From positions 24,528 to 88,527 of the forward strand of contig NZ_JAHFVG010000022.1 of NCBI RefSeq assembly GCF_023264675.1: DNA of 64,000 bases. The letters run 5' to 3'. The first letter of the stretch is position 1, and every line of letters starts with the position of its first letter. This document shows, piece by piece, positions 57,998 through 64,000 of the stretch. The position numbers and the translations under genes are program-made. The notes beneath the pieces are model-generated. The model ran no database searches. It had not been told where the DNA came from and worked only from the letters and a program-made list of their open reading frames with translations. The stretch is from Rhodococcus sp. (in: high G+C Gram-positive bacteria) (GTDB taxonomy: Bacteria; Actinomycetota; Actinomycetes; Mycobacteriales; Mycobacteriaceae).

Positions 57998-59853
57998 CGG
58001 CCGACCCCGATGTCGAGCAGTTCGCGAAGCTGATCATCGGACAACCGTGCGAGATCGGTTTCGACTCCGAGAGACTCGGCGGTGGTGGCGATGTCGGCAA
58101 GGTCGCTCTTGTGTCGATGCATGTCGTCGATCGCAGACTCCAGCGTCCGTTCGGTGAGCAGAGTGTGGACCGTCACGGTCTGGGTCTGCCCGATGCGATG
58201 CGCACGATCGCTTGCCTGATTCTCCACGGCCGGGTTCCACCACCTGTCGTAGTGGACGACATGGGACGCTCGCGTGAGATTCAGGCCGAATCCCGCGGCA
58301 CGCAAACTCAATACGAAGATCGGCGGCCCGTCGGACGACTGGAACGCATCGACCATCTCGTCCCTGGCAGCGGGGGACAAACCACCGTGAAGAAACGGCA
58401 CCACCGATCCGGTGACCTCGTCACGCAAATGACGCGCCAACAGTTCACCGGTGTGGCGATACTGGGTGAACACCAAGGCGGCGTGACCGTCGTCCACCAC
58501 CTCGGCGAGCATCTCCGTGAGCCGATCCAACTTTCCCGATCGCCCACCGAGTGGTTCGCCGGTGGCATCGACCAAGTCGGGATGATTGCAGATCTGCTTC
58601 AGTCGAGTGAGGAGCGTCAGCACCCGTCCGCGACGCCCGATGCCGCTGCCGAGGCCGTCGCGCAGGGAGCGGTCGAGGTGATCTCGATACAGTCTCTCCT
58701 GCTCACCGGTCAGTGTGCAGATCACCGAGTTGTGCACTTTGTCGGGTAACTCTGGCGCCACATCTGTCTTTCGGCGCCGCAGGATGTGTGGGCCCACCAA
58801 CTCTCGTAGCCTTCCAGCGGCTGCCTCCGAGCGCTTCTGTTCGATCGCCACGACGAATCGACGGCGAAAGCGAGCGCGTGCCCCGAGCACGCCCGGCGTG
58901 CTGAAGGCCATCAGGGACCACAGCTCGTCGAGTCGATTCTCCACCGGCGTACCGGTCATGGCGATGCGCAATTCGCCACGAAGGGCACGTGCGACCTTGG
59001 CCTGCTGCGTATCGGAGTTCTTGATCTGCTGCGCTTCGTCGAGAACCACGGTGTCCCAATCGATTGCCGTCAGTACGGTCGCGTCACTCCGCAGTGTCGG
59101 GTAGCTGGTGATCACGACACTGCCGGGCGTGACTCCGGTCAAGTCCGGCTTCCGTGTCGGACCGTGGTGGACCACCACGCTCAGGCTCGGCGCAAACTTG
59201 TCGATTTCACGGACCCAGTTGCTCACCAACGACGTCGGACACACCACCAGGTGCGGGCCGCCGGAGCGGACGGTGAACACGGCGATGGCCTGGAGCGTCT
59301 TGCCCAAACCCATCTCGTCGGCGAGTATCGCGCCGCCGTGTGCTGCGGCGGCGTCCAGCCATGCCACTCCGGCCCGCTGGTAGGGCCGGAGTTCCGCTCG
59401 GAGAACGGCGGGACCGCGGTTGCGTGTGCGCAGCGCTGCATCGACCGTCGCCGTTGCGGACCAGATCGTGGTCTCGTCCATGCCCAGCGCGGCGTGTCCT
59501 GCAGTCGGCATGGCCGCGACGAACTGCGCGGTCGACGAATCACTCTGTGTAGCTGACGCTATCGCGGACCATGCATGCAGGGATTCGCTGGTGCCGGCGC
59601 CAGGCGCCCAGGATTCGAGCGCACTCCAGCCGTCCGACGGTTCGACCATCGACGCCGGAACCGATGCTGCGACGACACCGTCCAGAGTGGCGGTGGGCAA
59701 TGCCACCGTGACTGTCGTCGACTGGCCTCCGGGTAGACCTGCCCGGGCGGCATCCGACGAGGGGTCCTCGGTACCCCACCAGACGAATTTTTCCGATTCG
59801 ATCGAGTAGCAACCTTGAAGGCTGCCGGGGAGCGTGGTGCTCACGTCGGTCAC
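57994..59853 (-). CDS. SNF2/SWI2 family DEAD-like helicase
   Basis: GGAILADEMGLGKTLQAIAVF; VVLDEAQQIKN; FVLSLRAAGFGLNLTRASHVVHYDRWWNPAVENQASDRAHRIGQ. Confidence 0.95.
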   Translation of the reverse strand: MTDVSTTLPGSLQGCYSIESEKFVWWGTEDPSSDAARAGLPGGQSTTVTVALPTATLDGVVAASVPASMVEPSDGWSALESWAPGAGTSESLHAWSAIASATQSDSSTAQFVAAMPTAGHAALGMDETTIWSATATVDAALRTRNRGPAVLRAELRPYQRAGVAWLDAAAAHGGAILADEMGLGKTLQAIAVFTVRSGGPHLVVCPTSLVSNWVREIDKFAPSLSVVVHHGPTRKPDLTGVTPGSVVITSYPTLRSDATVLTAIDWDTVVLDEAQQIKNSDTQQAKVARALRGELRIAMTGTPVENRLDELWSLMAFSTPGVLGARARFRRRFVVAIEQKRSEAAAGRLRELVGPHILRRRKTDVAPELPDKVHNSVICTLTGEQERLYRDHLDRSLRDGLGSGIGRRGRVLTLLTRLKQICNHPDLVDATGEPLGGRSGKLDRLTEMLAEVVDDGHAALVFTQYRHTGELLARHLRDEVTGSVVPFLHGGLSPAARDEMVDAFQSSDGPPIFVLSLRAAGFGLNLTRASHVVHYDRWWNPAVENQASDRAHRIGQTQTVTVHTLLTERTLESAIDDMHRHKSDLADIATTAESLGVETDLARLSDDQLRELLDIGVGR

Positions 59854-60311
59854 TTTCCCTTCAGTCCGGTCAGTTCTGCGGCTGTGTTCACCGTGGATTG
59901 GCGAAGGAACTTGGCGACGGTAACGAGTTCGGCCGCTGTGAAGTCCGACAAATCCTCGCGTGTGGCTTTCGTGAGCTGGACGTAGAACGCGGCCACCCTG
60001 TCGAGTCCGATTGCTGTGGCTTCGATCACAACACGTCGACGGTCACTGGAGTCCCGGACGCGACCGACGAATCCCGCCCGTTCGAGTCGGTCGATCATGC
60101 GCGTTGCCGATCCGGAGGTGAGCCCGACATGACTGCCCAAGTCGCTCGCTGTCGTCGGCCCCTGCCGCCCGAGTGCATAGAGCGCATCCAGATCTCTGAC
60201 CGAGAGTCCCATTCGCTCGGCTATCACTGCATTCAGCTGCGCGATCGAATGTCCCCAGTCGGGGAGAATATCGACGACGTCGTCGATGGCTCGCTTTTTG
60301 TCCTTGTGCAT
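59850..60311 (-). CDS. MarR-family transcriptional regulator
   Basis: LYALGRQGPTTASDLGSHVGLTSGSATRMIDRLERAGFVGRVRDSSDRRRVVIEAT. Confidence 0.9.
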   Translation of the reverse strand: MHKDKKRAIDDVVDILPDWGHSIAQLNAVIAERMGLSVRDLDALYALGRQGPTTASDLGSHVGLTSGSATRMIDRLERAGFVGRVRDSSDRRRVVIEATAIGLDRVAAFYVQLTKATREDLSDFTAAELVTVAKFLRQSTVNTAAELTGLKGK

Positions 60312-60471
60312 CCCGGTACCTCTCGCTCGAACGCGGGCACGAGGGTAGGCGAAATACCTGCGTCGCGCAACTACTGCGCAAAGCAGGAATGTGTGCCTCG
60401 GTTTACCGGCATCTCACAACGTTGCCCTCTTCCGATTTACATCACTGCCCGCTCCCCATATAACTTCTCGT

Positions 60472-61656
60472 ATGGAAAACCCGTACACACCCGGACCCGG
60501 CGCCGTGCCGAGGGAACTGGTCGGGCGAGACGGAATCCGAAAAGCGTTCAGTTCGTTGCTCGAAGGTCTCGAGCGAGGTCAGCCCCAAAAGTCGCAACTC
60601 GTGAGCGGGTTACGCGGCGTCGGCAAGACCGTCCTGCTGCGGGAGTTCGTCACGACGGCGCGATCACGTCGCTGGGCGATCATCGACATCGATGCGGCCA
60701 GACGCGACGACCAAGGATTCCGACGCCAGCTCGCGTTCGAGTTTCGCAGCGCCCTCCTCGCCGTGTCGCCGCGCTCCAGGTGGAAGCCCAAGGCAATTTC
60801 AGCGTCCGGAGTTCTCGGCGCCTTCTCGTCGTCGCTGGGCGTGCACAATCCGCTCACCGCCGAGTGGACAGAGTTGGCCACGGGGACCGCCGACACCGGA
60901 ACGTTGTCGACCGACCTCACAGCCATGATCCTCGCGCTCGGCGAAGCCGCACAGGAGCACGGCACGGGCGTCGTACTCGTCGTCGACGAGGTGCACCGTC
61001 TGACGATTCGCCAACTCGGAGCCCTGATCGACAGCCTCCATCGCACATACCTTCGGGAGCTACCGATCACGCTGGTCGGCGCGGGGCTGCCCAGGTCCGA
61101 CGCCATCGCGGCCGAAACCCAGGTACGGGCGAATCGACTGTTCGAGTTCCCGGTGCTCGGTGGCCTGCCCGAGACCGACGCCGCAACTCTGCTGCGTGGC
61201 TCCCTCGAGTGGGACGACGACGCCATCGCCGCGGCAGTGGCGATCACGGGCGCAATTCCCTCGTTCCTGCAGACGCTCGGCCATGTCGCCTGGGCCGACG
61301 ACGGCGACACTCGGGTCACCTCGCTGACGGTGGAGAAGCTACGCCAGACGTACGAGCACAGCGTCGATACCGACTTCTTCGGCAAGAAACTCACTCGCGC
61401 CAAGGAATTGGAGCTCGCCTATCTCCGTGCCATCGCCGACGCACCCGAGGAGGCCGAGACGGCCCGGCTGCTCGGACGGACGTCCCACCAATGCGCGGAC
61501 ACCAGATCGGACCTGATCGAGAAGGATTGGATCTACCTTCGCGCCGACGGCGCAGCCGCGTTCACTGCGCCAGGTTTCGAGGAGCACCTGAGGCGAGCGA
61601 TGCCGTCGCTCGTGGTGCCCGCGCAGAAACAGAGGCGTCGTCGGTACGACCCGTAG
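60472..61656 (+). CDS. AAA ATP-binding protein (Cdc6/Orc1-like ATPase fold)
   Basis: KSQLVSGLRGVGKTVLLREFV Walker A; GVVLVVDEVHRLT Walker B; LPITLVGAGLPRS. Confidence 0.87.
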   Translation: MENPYTPGPGAVPRELVGRDGIRKAFSSLLEGLERGQPQKSQLVSGLRGVGKTVLLREFVTTARSRRWAIIDIDAARRDDQGFRRQLAFEFRSALLAVSPRSRWKPKAISASGVLGAFSSSLGVHNPLTAEWTELATGTADTGTLSTDLTAMILALGEAAQEHGTGVVLVVDEVHRLTIRQLGALIDSLHRTYLRELPITLVGAGLPRSDAIAAETQVRANRLFEFPVLGGLPETDAATLLRGSLEWDDDAIAAAVAITGAIPSFLQTLGHVAWADDGDTRVTSLTVEKLRQTYEHSVDTDFFGKKLTRAKELELAYLRAIADAPEEAETARLLGRTSHQCADTRSDLIEKDWIYLRADGAAAFTAPGFEEHLRRAMPSLVVPAQKQRRRRYDP

Positions 61657-61658
61657 GG

Positions 61659-62234
61659 TCAGCGCGGCCGCACAACCGCCACGATGAGCTCGGCCAGCTG
61701 TTCGCGGGCTTGATCTGCGCCCAGCGCCGTCGACACCGCTGCCCGCGAAAGTGCCTCTGCCGCACCGAAGATTGCCGTGATCGCAGGCCGAGATATTTCC
61801 TGCGCCTCGGCGAACGGCGCAAGGATGCCGCGGCAGATTTCGGTGTACGCTTCGTCGGATTCGCGCTTGACCTCTTCGAGTTCGGGTGATCCCTGCAGTG
61901 CCGCAAGCACTCCCGTCAGTTCGCGTCCCTGCGCCAGCGCGCATCCGACATAGGAGTTCGCAATTGCGGACGCGCGACCGGCGAGCGTGGCATCCGCCGC
62001 CTCCAGGTACTCGTCGAGCATGCGCGTCTGCCGGTGATCGAACTCGCTGAACAGTGCAGCCAGCAGGGCATTCCGCGACGCAAAGTGGCTGTAGACCACC
62101 GGCTTCGCGACGCCCGCGTGCTCGGCGAGGCGTCCGAGTGTGAGCGCGTCGGCGCCTTCCTCGCGCACCAACGCCCACGCGACATCGACCAACTGGCTGT
62201 ACCTGTCCGCACGCGACAATCTGGTTCGAACCAT
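61659..62234 (-). CDS. TetR-family transcriptional regulator
   Basis: VDVAWALVREEGADALTLGRLAEHAGVAKPVVYSHFASRNALLAALF. Confidence 0.92.
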   Translation of the reverse strand: MVRTRLSRADRYSQLVDVAWALVREEGADALTLGRLAEHAGVAKPVVYSHFASRNALLAALFSEFDHRQTRMLDEYLEAADATLAGRASAIANSYVGCALAQGRELTGVLAALQGSPELEEVKRESDEAYTEICRGILAPFAEAQEISRPAITAIFGAAEALSRAAVSTALGADQAREQLAELIVAVVRPR

Positions 62235-62253
62235 CGAGCACCTCCCTTGCGCT

Positions 62254-62284
62254 ATGTACCAATAGTAACCTACTGTTCGTACAT
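62254..62284. promoter_or_regulatory. Imperfect palindrome ATGTACCAATAGTA-ACC-TACTGTTCGTACAT, candidate TetR operator
   Basis: 14-bp arms, 12/14 matching, between divergent TetR and flavodoxin-fold reductase. Confidence 0.75.
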
Positions 62285-62312
62285 ACCTCGAACCTATCTG
62301 GAGGAAGATCCT

Positions 62313-62918
62313 ATGAACAGCCTTGTTGTCGTCTCACACGCCGATTCCAACTCCCTGACCCACCACATCGCGCGAACGACAGTGGAGGCACTTCGGCGCT
62401 CCGGCGGAACCGCCGACCTGGTCGATCTCGGCGCCGAAGGCTTCGATCCGCGCTTCGGCGACGCAGATCTGCGGTTCTATCGGGGGACCGGGCCCGCCCC
62501 TGCCGACGTGGTGGCCGAGCAGGAACGCCTCGACACCGCGGACCAGTTGGTCCTCGTGTTTCCGATGTACTGGTGGTCGATGCCAGCCCTGCTCAAAGGA
62601 TGGATCGATCGAGTCTTCGTGAACGGCTGGGCCTTCGACTACACGCCGGGCAGCAATTTCGAAAAGAAGCTGAGCAGACTCACCGTCCATCTCGTCCCGG
62701 TGGCCGGAGACGACGCCGACAGCTTCGAACGCCATGGTCTCGACGTCGCTTTCCGCAGTCAGATCGAGAGCGGGATCTTCGAGTACTGCGGCGCAGTAGT
62801 CGGCTCCACTACCTTTGTGTACCAGTCGGATACAAGTTCACGGGAAATCCTCGCCGAAAAGATAACCGCCGTCGCCGACGGTATCTCGGCCCGCATCTTC
62901 GAGCCTTCCTTCGGCTGA
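62313..62918 (+). CDS. NAD(P)H oxidoreductase, flavodoxin-like fold (NQO/KefF/MdaB family)
   Basis: LVVVSHADSNSLTHHIARTTVEALRRSG; DQLVLVFPMYWWSMPALLKGWIDRVFVNGWAFDY. Confidence 0.93.
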   Translation: MNSLVVVSHADSNSLTHHIARTTVEALRRSGGTADLVDLGAEGFDPRFGDADLRFYRGTGPAPADVVAEQERLDTADQLVLVFPMYWWSMPALLKGWIDRVFVNGWAFDYTPGSNFEKKLSRLTVHLVPVAGDDADSFERHGLDVAFRSQIESGIFEYCGAVVGSTTFVYQSDTSSREILAEKITAVADGISARIFEPSFG

Positions 62919-63036
62919 CGTACCCGGCGGGTAACTCGGCCCTACGGGGAGCTGCGCTCGAGATTGGACCGAACAGCGGATATTCGTTACTCCGCCACGG
63001 TGCGACGATTGTCTCCGACGGACATTCCATCTCGCC

Positions 63037-63451
63037 ATGAAGCAATCATTCTGAGCAGTAATGCAATACGAAAATCCATCGCTGTTGCCAATGCAGTGGC
63101 GGCGGTACCGCTCGCGCTGCCCGGTCCCGGTCTCTTCGCGCCGTGACAGTCATGCAAATCAGGCCACACTCGCGGGCGGCCCCGGAGTGACCCAGATCCA
63201 GCATGACCTGGGGCGCAGAGGACCCGCATCGTTCAACCTCAGCTGGGAAACGTACAACATCCCCGACAACAACGACGTCTACTACCAAGGCGGACTCGTG
63301 TTCAGCACTGGCTACGTGGAAAACCAAACCAACGAGGGCACGGGCTCCGCCGTGATCAACCTTCCAACCGCCTGACACAAGCGTCCTCGTCAAAGTGATC
63401 GGCCCCGGCGGAACCGAGTGGGACTACAACGTCGGATGCCCATTCGCTTAG
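63037..63451 (+). pseudogene. Frameshifted remnant of a small secreted protein
   Basis: Signal-like AIRKSIAVANAVAAVPLALPG (frame 0), AVTVMQIRPHS (frame 2), GGPGVTQIQHDLGRRGPASFNLSWETYNIPDNNDVYYQGGLVFSTGYVENQTNEGTGSAVINLP (frame 1), DTSVLVKVIGPGGTEWDYNVGCPFA* (frame 2). Confidence 0.65.
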
Positions 63452-63472
63452 AGCGTGACTCCCAGAATCGGG

Positions 63473-63506
63473 TGTGGTGGCGACCGAACTGTGGGTCGCC
63501 ACCACA
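63473..63506. terminator. 13-bp perfect stem-loop downstream of the secreted-protein remnant
   Basis: TGTGGTGGCGACC-gaactgtg-GGTCGCCACCACA; no T-tract, so terminator function is uncertain. Confidence 0.55.
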
Positions 63507-63521
63507 ACCATCGCGCGGTTG

Positions 63522-63539
63522 CGTTGTACCGGTACAACG
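63522..63539. other. 18-bp perfect palindrome CGTTGTACCGGTACAACG
   Basis: Self-reverse-complementary with no spacer; intergenic. Confidence 0.7.
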
Positions 63540-63657
63540 GGTTCGTCCCCGACGTACTGCGGAAGACTTCCCGGGAATCAGTGGGTTCGTGACGATCAGA
63601 ATGATGCGCTCACCAAGCCACCCTGTTCGAGAGTGTTGCAGTGCAACAGATTTGCTC

Positions 63658-63701
63658 TTGACGCGCCGTTTCTTGTGCACTACTCTCGAACATACGTTCT
63701 A
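63658..63701 (+). promoter_or_regulatory. Promoter with overlapping SOS-box-like element (TCGAAC-atac-GTTCTA)
   Basis: TTGACG (63658) - 17 bp - TACTCT (63681); LexA-like site 63686..63701, one mismatch from TCGAAC-N4-GTTCGA. Confidence 0.65.
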
Positions 63702-63732
63702 GTGCAAGAGTTCGAGCGGCCGGGGGGCAACA

Positions 63733-64000
63733 GTGCGAAGAAGTCTCAGAGGTGCATTCGCGGGCTACACCGGCCCACAGAACAAGCCCGTCATCGACCA
63801 GACGCTCCTCCAAGAAATAGCCGACGTCGCAATCCTCGAAAACCAAGCATGCGCCCGCAAAGTAACACTGGCAGCGCGCATGTGGGACTCCTGCATTCAC
63901 CAAACCATCCAGGTCGGTGAACACATCACCGACGCCGGCAACTACGCAGCATCCGAGACAGCCGCAGCCCTCGGATGCTCCAAAACGGTCGCCGACACCC
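63733..64000 (+). CDS. N-terminus of a DUF222/13E12-repeat-type (probable HNH endonuclease) protein, truncated by window end
   Basis: Open reading from GTG 63733 to window end: VRRSLRGAFAGYTGPQNKPVIDQTLLQEIADVAILENQACARKVTLAARMWDSCIHQTIQVGEHITDAGNYAASETAAALGCSKTVADT; not in ORF track because no stop is present. Confidence 0.6.
   Translation, partial: MRRSLRGAFAGYTGPQNKPVIDQTLLQEIADVAILENQACARKVTLAARMWDSCIHQTIQVGEHITDAGNYAASETAAALGCSKTVADT

Noticed and set aside
57413-59853. SNF2-SWIM pair as a phage defence system
   Set aside because: No methylase, nuclease, PLD or other DISARM/BREX-like partner nearby; kept only as an operon observation
60340-60400. MarR operator upstream of the MarR-SNF2 operon
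   Set aside because: Only direct repeats of TTGCGC were visible, not a clean palindrome

Overview
This is a high-GC actinobacterial chromosomal window. Gene content and codon usage suggest Rhodococcus or a close relative, but that taxonomy is inference. It looks like core or accessory chromosome with about 60 credible genes. I saw no rRNA, tRNA, CRISPR array or intact transposase. Main blocks, in order: a urea carboxylase/allophanate hydrolase tail; a thioesterase-HxlR pair; a class A beta-lactamase; a split transketolase; a MarR/MFS pair; a ClpC2-like Clp-N protein with two palindromes at its promoter; a GGDEF-EAL protein; gamma-glutamyltransferase; a complete kdpFABCDE locus, with a KdpF absent from the ORF track; an ECF sigma factor divergent from an Asp23/Gls24 cluster, with a perfect TGTGA-N6-TCACA site between them; a PucR-EAL pair; a YciI-sigma factor pair with a 30-bp in-frame duplication; a LuxR/AAA regulator; NDH-2; a very large CheB-CheR-PAS-GGDEF-EAL fusion; malate:quinone oxidoreductase; an overlapping MarR-SNF2-SWIM operon; a degraded secreted-protein gene; and, at the right edge, the start of a DUF222/13E12-type gene preceded by an SOS-box-like site. 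The most interesting items are the ClpC2-like operator pair, the Asp23 cluster with its CRP-like site, phased repeats upstream of kdpF, the CheB/CheR/c-di-GMP fusion, and several unannotated small ORFs and palindromes. Family calls come from reading translations by eye; no database search was run.
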